From assembly GCA_027487685.1 (NCBI GenBank), contig JAIYDC010000046.1:62001-126000 (forward strand): a stretch of DNA of 64,000 bases, given 5' to 3'. The position numbers and the translations under genes were made by a program. The stretch is from Pseudomonadota bacterium. Its GTDB lineage: Bacteria > Bdellovibrionota > Bacteriovoracia > Bacteriovoracales > Bacteriovoracaceae. The notes beneath the pieces were generated by a model that had not been told where the DNA came from, searched no databases, and worked only from the letters and a program-made list of their open reading frames with translations. Positions 15,890 to 23,392 of this stretch are shown here, in pieces. Position 1 is the stretch's first letter. The number at the start of each line of letters is the position of its first letter.

Positions 15890-16813
15890 GTGAAATTCCT
15901 CCTGACCTTGACTCTCCTAACGACTCCGCTCCTCCTCTGCGCCTCCCCGGCCGAGGAGCGGGTCGACAAGCGGATTTCCTTCCTAGAGAAGGCGCAAGAA
16001 CTCTTCGAAGCTCGGGCGAACTTCGCGGCCAACCGGCTCGACTCTTTCTTCGCCACTGAGCGCGCCGACGACGAATTCGGACGAAGCCGGATCCGCATCC
16101 GGTCTCAGTACCTGCTTCGCGAGCGCGCGGCCTCGGACCTTAACAACCAGTACCGAATCAACCTGAAGCTTCCTCACCTCGAGGACAAGTTTAAGTACGA
16201 ATACTACAAGGATAAGGAGCGAGAGAAAAAACATCGGCCCCAGCAGGAGGAGATTCTCAGTGCGCAGGAGCGAGAGATCCTGAAGCACAATCGGCTGAAA
16301 GAAAACTGGCTCTTTAACACAGACATCGGCGTCGGCGTCGCCATCCCACCGCGGCTCACGACGAGAGCGCGCGTGCGACGGAACTTCGAGGCCGGACGGT
16401 TCATCCACCGCTTCGTCGAACAGCTCACCTACGTCACAGACCAAAGTGGCTTAGTCGAAGAAACTTTCCTCGACTCGGACACCATCATCGCTCCCGATCT
16501 CCTGTTCCGCTTCGTTAACTACAAGCGCTGGAAAGTCCTCGAGAAAGAGCTCTTCACGAATCACGGGCCCACCCTCCTCCACCGAGTGACGGAGAACGAC
16601 GCCTTCAACTACAGTGCGACTCTCCAGAACGTCTACGAAGACGGAACCATGTTTTTGAACAACTACCGACTTGCTGTGAACTATCGAAGGAACCTCTACG
16701 ATCAGTGGATCTACCTCGATGTGATTCCAGGAATCGACTTTCCGAAGATCTGGTCATTCCGCCGGACTCCGTTCCTCACCTTTCAACTCGAAGTTCTGTT
16801 CGGTGGTTCCTAG
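15890..16813 (+). CDS. Probable outer-membrane or periplasmic protein of unknown function
   Basis: 307 aa from GTG 15890. Signal peptide VKFLLTLTLLTTPLLLCASPA. A charged helical part (residues about 20-120, including KDKEREKKHRPQQEEIL) is followed by strands rich in aromatic residues (NWLFNTDIGVGVAIPPRL, FIHRFVEQLTYVTDQSG, TFQLEVLFGGS). The alternation suggests a C-terminal beta-barrel. No named family is recognised. Confidence 0.65.
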   Translation: MKFLLTLTLLTTPLLLCASPAEERVDKRISFLEKAQELFEARANFAANRLDSFFATERADDEFGRSRIRIRSQYLLRERAASDLNNQYRINLKLPHLEDKFKYEYYKDKEREKKHRPQQEEILSAQEREILKHNRLKENWLFNTDIGVGVAIPPRLTTRARVRRNFEAGRFIHRFVEQLTYVTDQSGLVEETFLDSDTIIAPDLLFRFVNYKRWKVLEKELFTNHGPTLLHRVTENDAFNYSATLQNVYEDGTMFLNNYRLAVNYRRNLYDQWIYLDVIPGIDFPKIWSFRRTPFLTFQLEVLFGGS

Positions 16814-16815
16814 GC

Positions 16816-16843
16816 AAAAAAAAGGGCCCTCGGAAGGGCCCTT
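16816..16843 (-). terminator. Rho-independent terminator after hppA
   Basis: A perfect 9-bp stem (aagggccct / agggccctt) with tetraloop cgga. On the minus strand an 8-T tract follows it. It sits 9 nt after the hppA stop and just after the convergent gene's stop. This is the clearest intrinsic terminator in the window. Confidence 0.9.
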
Positions 16844-16851
16844 GCGAAGTC

Positions 16852-18918
16852 TTAGAGGGTTGCGATCAACGGTGCGATCAGAAGAGAAACGACGGACATG
16901 ACCTTGATCAGGATCGCGATCCCTGGACCGGAGGTGTCTTTGAACGGATCACCGACCATGTCACCGACGACGGCGGCCTTGTGGGTGTCTGTGCCTTTCT
17001 TCTCTCCGGCGAGCTTACCTTTCTCGATGTACTTCTTGGCGTTATCCCAAGCACCACCGGCGTTCGCCATGAAGAGGGACATGGTTGCACCGACGGCAAG
17101 AGCACCGGCGAGGAGACCCGCAAGAGACGCCGGGCCCATGAAAAATCCTACGAGCACGGGGGAGAAGATCGCGATCATGCCCGGAAGGATCATTTGCCGG
17201 AGTGCCGCAGACGTCGCGATGTCCACGATCTTCGAAGGTTCCGGCTCAGCTTTGAGCTCCATGAGACCAGGGATTTCGCGGAACTGACGGCCGATTTCAA
17301 CTACGATGGCGCCTGCAGCTTTGCCGACGGCCAGCATGGTAGTGGAACCCACGAGGAAGGGAAGAACCGCACCTAAGAGAATTCCGATGAGGATGTTTGG
17401 ATCCGTCAGGACGAGCTCCACAGCACCAAGGCCAGAGAGTGAGCGGACGTGGTTAATCTCAATGTTGTAGGCAGAGAAGAGAGCGAGCACGGTGAGGATC
17501 GCAGAGCCGATGGCATACCCTTTCCCGATGGCAGCGGTCGTGTTTCCTACCATATCGAGTTCATCGGTGATGGCGCGGACTTCAGGGCCCAGGCCCGACA
17601 TTTCAGAAATCCCACCGGCGTTATCAGAGATCGGTCCGTAGGCATCAACGGTCATGACGACCGCGGTTCCGCCGAGCATCCCGACCGCAGAGAGTGCGAT
17701 CCCGTAGAGTCCGAGGTATCTGTTGGAGAGGTAGGCCACGAGAGCAACGATGATCATGGGAATCGCAGTCGACTCCATCCCGATCGCGAGACCGTGAATC
17801 ACGTTCGTCCCTGCGCCAGTTCTTGCTGACTCAGCGATCTTCGCCACTGGGGTCGAAGAGGTGTAGTAGTCGGTGATCAGACCGATGAGGGTCCCGCCGA
17901 CGGCACCGATCGTGAGGATCGCAGTGACAGACTGGGTGATGTTAAGGCTCGACATGATCACGTAAGAGGCAACGGCGAGGACCAGCGGCGGAAGGATCAG
18001 GGCCCCGCGAAGGACCTTGGCCGGATCCATATTTTTCATCATCCGCGCAATGAAGATGCAAAGAATTGAAACGATGAGACCAACCGCAGAGAGAACGAGC
18101 GGCAGACCAACGGCCACGATCTTGTTCATCGAAGCGTCAGCTTCGGAGACGAGCATCGGAAGCTGAGAAGAAGTGATGGCGATGGCCATGGCGGCGACGA
18201 TGGCCGCAACCATGGACTCGTAGATATCAGCGCCCATTCCGGCCACGTCACCGACGTTGTCACCCACGTTATCAGCGATGACCCCTGGGTTCCGGGGATC
18301 GTCTTCTGGAATGTTTTCGATGACTTTCCCGGCGATGTCGGAACCGACGTCAGCGGCTTTCGTGTAGATCCCTCCCCCGATTCGAGCGAAGAGTGCGATG
18401 GATGATGCACCGACAGCAAACGAGTGGAGAACGGTCGAAAGAATTCGGTCTTCAGAGTTTTGAAAAATAAGGTAGATCGCGCCGAGACCGATGGATCCAA
18501 GGCCCGCGACTGAGAGACCCATCACTGCACCGCCATCGAGGGCCGTGAGAAGAGCGAGAGGCTTGGACCCCGTCCTAGCGGCTTGGGTGGTCTTCACGTT
18601 GGCGTAGGTCGCGGCTTTCATGCCTACGTAACCCGCAAGGAGAGAAAGGAAAGCACCGAGGATGAAGGACCCGGCGGCCAGGCCCCCGAGGCCATAACCG
18701 ATCAGAGCGCCGACGACGACGCAGTAGATCGCAAGCACTTTGTACTGCCGAAACAGGAAGGCCATTGCACCTTCGCGGATATAGCCCGCGATGCGCTCCA
18801 TGGTTTCCGTTCCTTTACCGAGGCGCAGAACCTGCATATAAAAGAAAGCGGCGATGGCGAGACCAAGTACGCCAAAGATCACAGGGGTCTTAACCCACAT
18901 CAACCAAGAATCCATCAT
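16852..18918 (-). CDS. hppA: Membrane-bound pyrophosphatase, K+-dependent type (H+ or Na+ pump)
   Basis: 688 aa from ATG 18918 (AGGGAG 6 nt upstream); the longer in-frame extension from 19017 is not supported. About 16 transmembrane helices. The active-site loop is ADVGSDIAGKVIE followed by DNVGDNVGDVAGMGADIYES; the later acidic loops TVDAYGPISDNAGGISEM and GDMVGDPFKDTSGP are intact. The stretch GNTTAAIGKGYAIGSA has Ala where K+-independent enzymes have Lys, so this is predicted to be the K+-stimulated kind. It couples PPi hydrolysis to H+ (or Na+) export. The next gene upstream is a K+ channel. Confidence 0.95.
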   Translation of the reverse strand: MMDSWLMWVKTPVIFGVLGLAIAAFFYMQVLRLGKGTETMERIAGYIREGAMAFLFRQYKVLAIYCVVVGALIGYGLGGLAAGSFILGAFLSLLAGYVGMKAATYANVKTTQAARTGSKPLALLTALDGGAVMGLSVAGLGSIGLGAIYLIFQNSEDRILSTVLHSFAVGASSIALFARIGGGIYTKAADVGSDIAGKVIENIPEDDPRNPGVIADNVGDNVGDVAGMGADIYESMVAAIVAAMAIAITSSQLPMLVSEADASMNKIVAVGLPLVLSAVGLIVSILCIFIARMMKNMDPAKVLRGALILPPLVLAVASYVIMSSLNITQSVTAILTIGAVGGTLIGLITDYYTSSTPVAKIAESARTGAGTNVIHGLAIGMESTAIPMIIVALVAYLSNRYLGLYGIALSAVGMLGGTAVVMTVDAYGPISDNAGGISEMSGLGPEVRAITDELDMVGNTTAAIGKGYAIGSAILTVLALFSAYNIEINHVRSLSGLGAVELVLTDPNILIGILLGAVLPFLVGSTTMLAVGKAAGAIVVEIGRQFREIPGLMELKAEPEPSKIVDIATSAALRQMILPGMIAIFSPVLVGFFMGPASLAGLLAGALAVGATMSLFMANAGGAWDNAKKYIEKGKLAGEKKGTDTHKAAVVGDMVGDPFKDTSGPGIAILIKVMSVVSLLIAPLIATL

Positions 18919-18950
18919 GATGATCTCCCTAAGAATTTCCAATAAAGAAG

Positions 18951-18968
18951 TGTACAGGGTTTTGTACA
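18951..18968. promoter_or_regulatory. Paired TGTACA palindromes upstream of hppA
   Basis: Two perfect TGTACA palindromes separated by 6 nt (18951-18956 and 18963-18968), 33 nt upstream of the hppA start. They overlap a weak minus-strand promoter-like pair (TTGTAC, 17 nt, TTTATT). This could be an operator; there is no other support. Confidence 0.25.
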
Positions 18969-19051
18969 AAAATTGACAGGTATCGTCTATGTAAATCAGG
19001 TCGTTTAAGGGCGCCAATGGCCGAGCGCGCCGCAGTAACGGAACGAGAAAT

Positions 19052-19885
19052 CTAGTCGACCAGGAGGTTAAACTTTCCGTGATCCACGATGCGTAGCCCC
19101 TTCTCTCCGAAGGTCAACATGTCCGCAAACTTTTTCTCCCAGACCAAATCTTCCACCATGTAGGTGTGAACCTCGTGAATGGTTTGGCCAAAGGTGCTGT
19201 CAGTCCCGATCGTGGTGACCAGGAACTCGATCTGACAATTACGCATGGCAGCCTCGGTCATTCCATAGAGCGGACTTGATTCATCGATCACGTGAATCAC
19301 GGTCATGCTGATGGCGATCATCGGAGTATGATTGCGCAGGAGCTTCAGGTCGATGAACCGCAAAAAGGGTTTCCCTTCGGCGGTGGTCACGCGCTTCATG
19401 CCCGTCAAATGAATCCGGGTATCGATGATCTGGTTACTCCGCGTATTGGCGATCCGAAACATGAGGACGCGCTGGCCATCGAAGTCGGTCACGATGATGT
19501 TGTCCGTGAAATCGATGCGCGCCGTGGGCCGGGAGAACTTCGTGAAGAAAAAACCCGTGAGGATGGCAAGGATCACGAGCCCCATGATGGACTGAATCGT
19601 CACGAGGACGTTGGCGTAGGTTGAGGCCGGCGCAAGGTAGCCGTATCCAATCGTGCCCAGCGTCTGGACACTAAAAAAGAAGGCCGAAGCCCAGGACCCA
19701 TCGGAGTTCTGAATCGCCCCCGGGTCGAGCCAGTAGAGAGTTGCGAACAGCGAGTTCAGGAGTAAGATCACTACCAGGAATAAACCCAGCGAGCGGACCC
19801 AGCCCATGGCCAGGAGGTCGTGGTAGAGATCATAGCGCGCTCGGGCCGGAAGATTCTTTCGTACAACGTTAAAAGGTCTTTTCAT
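19052..19885 (-). CDS. Inward-rectifier (KirBac-type) potassium channel
   Basis: 277 aa. Two transmembrane helices (residues about 31-52 and 92-115) bracket a pore helix and selectivity filter TIGYGYL (78-84). The rest is the cytoplasmic immunoglobulin-like Kir domain (RIDFTDNIIVTDFDGQRVLMFRIANTR, IHLTGMKRVT, EFLVTTIGTDSTFGQTIH). It lies upstream of hppA on the same strand with a 133-nt gap that includes the candidate operator. The divergent YkgJ gene starts 29 nt away. Confidence 0.9.
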   Translation of the reverse strand: MKRPFNVVRKNLPARARYDLYHDLLAMGWVRSLGLFLVVILLLNSLFATLYWLDPGAIQNSDGSWASAFFFSVQTLGTIGYGYLAPASTYANVLVTIQSIMGLVILAILTGFFFTKFSRPTARIDFTDNIIVTDFDGQRVLMFRIANTRSNQIIDTRIHLTGMKRVTTAEGKPFLRFIDLKLLRNHTPMIAISMTVIHVIDESSPLYGMTEAAMRNCQIEFLVTTIGTDSTFGQTIHEVHTYMVEDLVWEKKFADMLTFGEKGLRIVDHGKFNLLVD

Positions 19886-19914
19886 GAAAGACTATTGTAA
19901 GTACAAGGTGCAGG

Positions 19915-20469
19915 ATGAGCAAGGATCTCACACGACGGCGGACGCTGATCGACCAACTGGAGGGCCTCGAGGCCCAGCGCATGAGCTGCCGTGGCTGCCC
20001 GGGCACGTGCTGTACGTTCGAGGCCAATTCGATGATGGTCACCCCTCTCGAGGCGCTTGAACTCATCGGTTACCTTCAAGGAGCGAGGAAACTCCTCCCG
20101 GACCTCAGGGAGAAGCTCCAGTCTACCGTCGACCGGTATCGGCTGGAGGCGAAGTTTTCTGGGGCGCGGTCGTACCTGCGAAAGACGTACACTTGCCCCT
20201 TTTTCATTGAGGGAGAACTCGGGTGTCCACTCCCCCGCTCTGTGAAACCTTATGGGTGTCTTGCCTTTAACTCCCATCACGTCGAGCTGAAGGCGACCGA
20301 GCACTGCTTTTCCGAGGTTGAACTTCTCAGGCAGAGAGAGGAACTTTTTTCTGAAGAGCGAGCAGAAAACGACCGGCTTCGGAAGGAGCTCGGGCTGGCC
20401 TGGGAAAAGGCCCCGATCCCCAACGCTCTCCTCGACCTCTGGGACAAGGTCCCGCACACTTCTCCGTAA
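19915..20469 (+). CDS. YkgJ-family cysteine cluster protein
   Basis: 184 aa. CRGCPGTCC (C25, C28, C32, C33) followed by later cysteines in TCPFFIEGELGCPLP and YGCLAFN gives the CxxCxxxCC-type cluster thought to bind zinc or Fe-S. Its role is unknown for the family. The last five codons and the stop form the left arm and loop of a strong hairpin. Confidence 0.85.
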   Translation: MSKDLTRRRTLIDQLEGLEAQRMSCRGCPGTCCTFEANSMMVTPLEALELIGYLQGARKLLPDLREKLQSTVDRYRLEAKFSGARSYLRKTYTCPFFIEGELGCPLPRSVKPYGCLAFNSHHVELKATEHCFSEVELLRQREELFSEERAENDRLRKELGLAWEKAPIPNALLDLWDKVPHTSP

Positions 20470-20496
20470 GCGCCGCTTGCGGAGAAGTGTGCGGGA
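20450..20496. terminator. 17-bp perfect hairpin between convergent genes
   Basis: Arms 20450-20466 and 20480-20496 pair perfectly over 17 bp, and the loop can form a further 4-5 bp stem. The YkgJ stop TAA (20467-20469) is in the loop, and the opposite gene stops 6 nt further on. There is no T-tract. It probably blocks read-through or stabilises both 3' ends. Confidence 0.6.
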
Positions 20497-20501
20497 ACCG
20501 T

Positions 20502-21599
20502 TTAAAGGGACTTCCGCATCAGACGGGCAGACTTTTCGACAGACTCTTCCTTAAAGCTTCCTTCGGCCCGTGGATCGAGGGACGCTGGACGGACATCCGG
20601 AGTGATCGTCAAGTTGGCAAGCTGCGCCTCGAGAGCGGTCACCTTCGCCCGAAGAGTGCGAATCTCGGCGTCCACTTGGGCGCGCATAGACCGGGGCCAA
20701 GTGCCGGTTTGATACATCTCCAGAAGCTGTTTCGCAGACGCAAGCTCCGCAAGGAGTGAGGCCCGGGCCTGGGCCTTGGTTCGATCGAAGACCCGGTTAA
20801 AGGAGTCGGCGATCCGAGCGACCAGGATCGTCTTCTCTTCAGTGGTGCAAGAGCTGCAGTTCTTTACCATGTGCCTCTCAGAGAGCGCACCGACAGTGTA
20901 GGAACCGTTTCCTGAGACTTCGCAGGCCGCGTGGCCTTCGTACTGGTGACCCGCAGGACAGATGTCATGGAGGAAACCGGTGCTCTTGCCGTTTCCATCG
21001 CTGTGGCGGGCCTCGTGGAAGAGGGTCCCGAGGCGGGAGACAGAGTTCGACGGCGCGTTGACATCCGTCTTATTGATCCAGAAGCCGTCGTAGAAGAGGC
21101 CAGACCCAACCTGAAGGATGCCGGTGCGTGCGGATTTCACGGAGACCAGATCTCCGTCCATGTCTAACCCGAGGAGAACGTCGGCCTTCTTCCCGGTGAG
21201 GTAAACTGCGCCTCCGAGGTTCGACATGACGATCTGAACTACGTTGATGCTGTTTCCGGACATCCCATCTGGAAGGGGCGACTTCGGGTACTTAAAAAAC
21301 AGTTTCGGGCGAGCACGGAAGTTCCGCTGAAGGTCGTAGCTCTCACCGACGATGTAGCGAACACGGTTATAGATCCAGTTGTGGAGATGATCCCCGGTTC
21401 CGGCAGAGAGACCGGTCGTCGCGAGGAACTCCGCGTCCGACTCAGTGACTGGGGTTGTGAAAAGATACCGAAGGTCATTTTTTAAGCTCGTCACCTGATC
21501 GGCCGGAACTGAGGATTGGAAGTTGATGCCTCCGAACTCCTCAAGGGCATGGGCAGAAGATAAGCAACTAAGAACAGTGAGAACGGCGAGGAATTTCAT
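20502..21599 (-). CDS. Secreted protein with HEARH zincin-like motif, paralogue A
   Basis: 365 aa. Signal peptide MKFLAVLTVLSCLSSAHA. HEARH (residues 195-199, in GTLFHEARHSDGNG) fits HExxH, and Asp201 follows. Four cysteines (ICPAGHQ, HAACEV, NCSSCTTEE) surround a conserved GNGSYTVGALS, suggesting disulfides or a metal knot. The C-terminus (about 255-345) is predicted coiled coil. It aligns end to end with 22212-23321, with HEARH at the same residue number. It is likely a periplasmic or secreted metallopeptidase-like protein; catalysis is unproven. GGAG lies 6 nt before ATG. Confidence 0.72.
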   Translation of the reverse strand: MKFLAVLTVLSCLSSAHALEEFGGINFQSSVPADQVTSLKNDLRYLFTTPVTESDAEFLATTGLSAGTGDHLHNWIYNRVRYIVGESYDLQRNFRARPKLFFKYPKSPLPDGMSGNSINVVQIVMSNLGGAVYLTGKKADVLLGLDMDGDLVSVKSARTGILQVGSGLFYDGFWINKTDVNAPSNSVSRLGTLFHEARHSDGNGKSTGFLHDICPAGHQYEGHAACEVSGNGSYTVGALSERHMVKNCSSCTTEEKTILVARIADSFNRVFDRTKAQARASLLAELASAKQLLEMYQTGTWPRSMRAQVDAEIRTLRAKVTALEAQLANLTITPDVRPASLDPRAEGSFKEESVEKSARLMRKSL

Positions 21600-21687
21600 G
21601 AGTCACTCCAATTGAAAAAAGGTGAAGCCTTTTAACACGGAGCAGCGCAAGCACCAGGGCTTATGAAAAGATTATCTACTCAGCAGC

Positions 21688-22215
21688 TCAGGGGAGCTGG
21701 GAGCTGAGCTCGAGCACGTTTGCAGGAACCTTCGTGTCACTTAAGGGGACAAACACCCGCCAATTCTTCATCTGGGTGACCGTGTTCTTCCAGCAAACGG
21801 CACGAACGGCCGTGACTACATCGTCGCTCTCGGCGCAGGACTTCAGCAGCTGGAGGGTCTTTTCTCGGAGCGCTGGATTCTTCTCGGCCCGGTCGATGAG
21901 CTGACCCACCAGACGACCACCATTCATGACGACTTCTGGGGTGTGATGAACTTCGTCGTCACTCAGGTCCTTGAGGTCGGCGATGGTCGGGAACTCGTCC
22001 AATGAAGGCAGTTCGGGGGCCTGGCCCGCTGGAACTCCAACCTCCGCGGGCTTCTTCATCGGCTTAGCAACAAGATCTTCCTTTTTAAACTCTTGAGGCC
22101 GGGTGAGGGTTTCTTCGTCAGGCTCAACGATCTCCTCTGGAGAGGGAGGATTTTTGAGGAGGACTGCACCGAGGCCAAGGACCGCAGCGATCAGAATGAG
22201 GTAGCGCTTTTTCAT
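21688..22215 (-). CDS. Membrane-anchored periplasmic protein of unknown function
   Basis: 175 aa. An N-terminal signal anchor (RYLILIAAVLGLGAVLL) is followed by an acidic, proline-rich linker (PPSPEEIVEPDEETL) and a small helical domain with two cysteines (LLKSCAESDD, AVRAVCWKN). Its ATG overlaps the stop of the upstream HEARH gene by 4 nt, so it is coupled to that gene. It may be an anchored partner of the HEARH proteins (inference). Confidence 0.65.
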   Translation of the reverse strand: MKKRYLILIAAVLGLGAVLLKNPPSPEEIVEPDEETLTRPQEFKKEDLVAKPMKKPAEVGVPAGQAPELPSLDEFPTIADLKDLSDDEVHHTPEVVMNGGRLVGQLIDRAEKNPALREKTLQLLKSCAESDDVVTAVRAVCWKNTVTQMKNWRVFVPLSDTKVPANVLELSSQLP

Positions 22216-23321
22216 CGGAGTGATCTTAGCATGAGGGGCGCGGTCTTCGACACTGGTTCTTCCGAAAAAGTGCCTTCGGCGGTAGCGTCGCGGAGCCGGA
22301 GGGGTGCATCCGAAGTGACGTTAAACGCTCTGATGCGTTCATCGAGTTGGTAGATCCTGTTAGCGAGGTTATGCACCTCTTCAGCGACCTGTGCCTGCTG
22401 CGGTTCAGGCCATTCCTGGGTGACGTAAGTGGTTTTAACCTGCTCGAGAGCATCCCTCTCTTGCTCGAGCTTTCTGCGTTCCTCGAGTTTCGCTGAATCG
22501 GTTCCGCGGATCACTCTGCTGAAGGCGTCCGCAATTTGCGTCGAGAGGATGGCCTTCTCTTCCGTCGTGCAGGTAGTACAGTTTTTGAGGAGGTGCCGCA
22601 TCGCTAGGCCTCCAACGGTGTAGGATCCGTTACCGATCAGCTCGCAAGCATGGTTCCCAGCGAAAAGATGGCCCGGAGGGCAGACTTCATGGAGAAAGCC
22701 AGCCCCTTCGCCATTTCCATCACTGTGTCTGGCTTCATGGAAGAGGATTCCTCCGCGGGCGACGGAGTTTGCCGGTGCGAGGGGGTCAGTCTTGTTGATC
22801 TGGAAAAGGTCGCTGAAAAGCCCAGGCCCCACTTGAAGGATCCCCGCCCGAGTCGACCGGATGAAAACAAAGCGCCGATCGAGGTAGAGGCCGTAGAGCT
22901 TGTCGCTCTTTTTTCCTAAGAGGTAGACCAGGCTTCCGATGTTGGCCATGACGATTTGTATAGAAGTCATTTGGGTCCCTCGGAGGGCCGCAGGAATTGG
23001 ACTCTCCGGGTACCGGAATCCAAGCTTCGGTCGACGGATGAGGGCGCGGTCAATGTTGAAGTCTGTACCAACGATGTAGCGGACACGGTTGTTGAGCCAG
23101 TTATGGAGCACAGGACCCGAGCCATCCGCAAGGCCGGTCACCTGGAGAAATTCGGCGTCGGGGTTCTGATTGGGGTTGGTGAACACATACGAGAGGTCGG
23201 TCTTCAAGGCCGAGAGCTGGTCCTCCGGAACGGAGGAGTGGAAGCGAATTCCCCCAAAGCTTTCCATCGCCTGGGCGGAGGATAGGGAAGCCAAAACCAT
23301 GAGAATTGCAAAGATTTTCAT
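22212..23321 (-). CDS. Secreted protein with HEARH zincin-like motif, paralogue B
   Basis: 369 aa. Signal peptide MKIFAILMVLASLSSAQA. It has the same layout as the 20502-21599 protein: FGGIRFHSSVPEDQ at the N-terminus, RVRYIVG at about 79-85, GILFHEARHSDGNGEG at 190-205, the cysteine set (VCPPGHL, NHACEL, NCTTCTTEE) and a C-terminal coiled coil. It is the first gene of a three-gene run with the anchored protein and paralogue A. Tandem duplication is evident. Confidence 0.72.
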   Translation of the reverse strand: MKIFAILMVLASLSSAQAMESFGGIRFHSSVPEDQLSALKTDLSYVFTNPNQNPDAEFLQVTGLADGSGPVLHNWLNNRVRYIVGTDFNIDRALIRRPKLGFRYPESPIPAALRGTQMTSIQIVMANIGSLVYLLGKKSDKLYGLYLDRRFVFIRSTRAGILQVGPGLFSDLFQINKTDPLAPANSVARGGILFHEARHSDGNGEGAGFLHEVCPPGHLFAGNHACELIGNGSYTVGGLAMRHLLKNCTTCTTEEKAILSTQIADAFSRVIRGTDSAKLEERRKLEQERDALEQVKTTYVTQEWPEPQQAQVAEEVHNLANRIYQLDERIRAFNVTSDAPLRLRDATAEGTFSEEPVSKTAPLMLRSLR

Positions 23322-23392
23322 CTCGTGTTCCTTGAAAGAGCCATGTGCAATTTTAACACGGGGCCTTTCTTACACACTTTGGAGTGAAAGTT

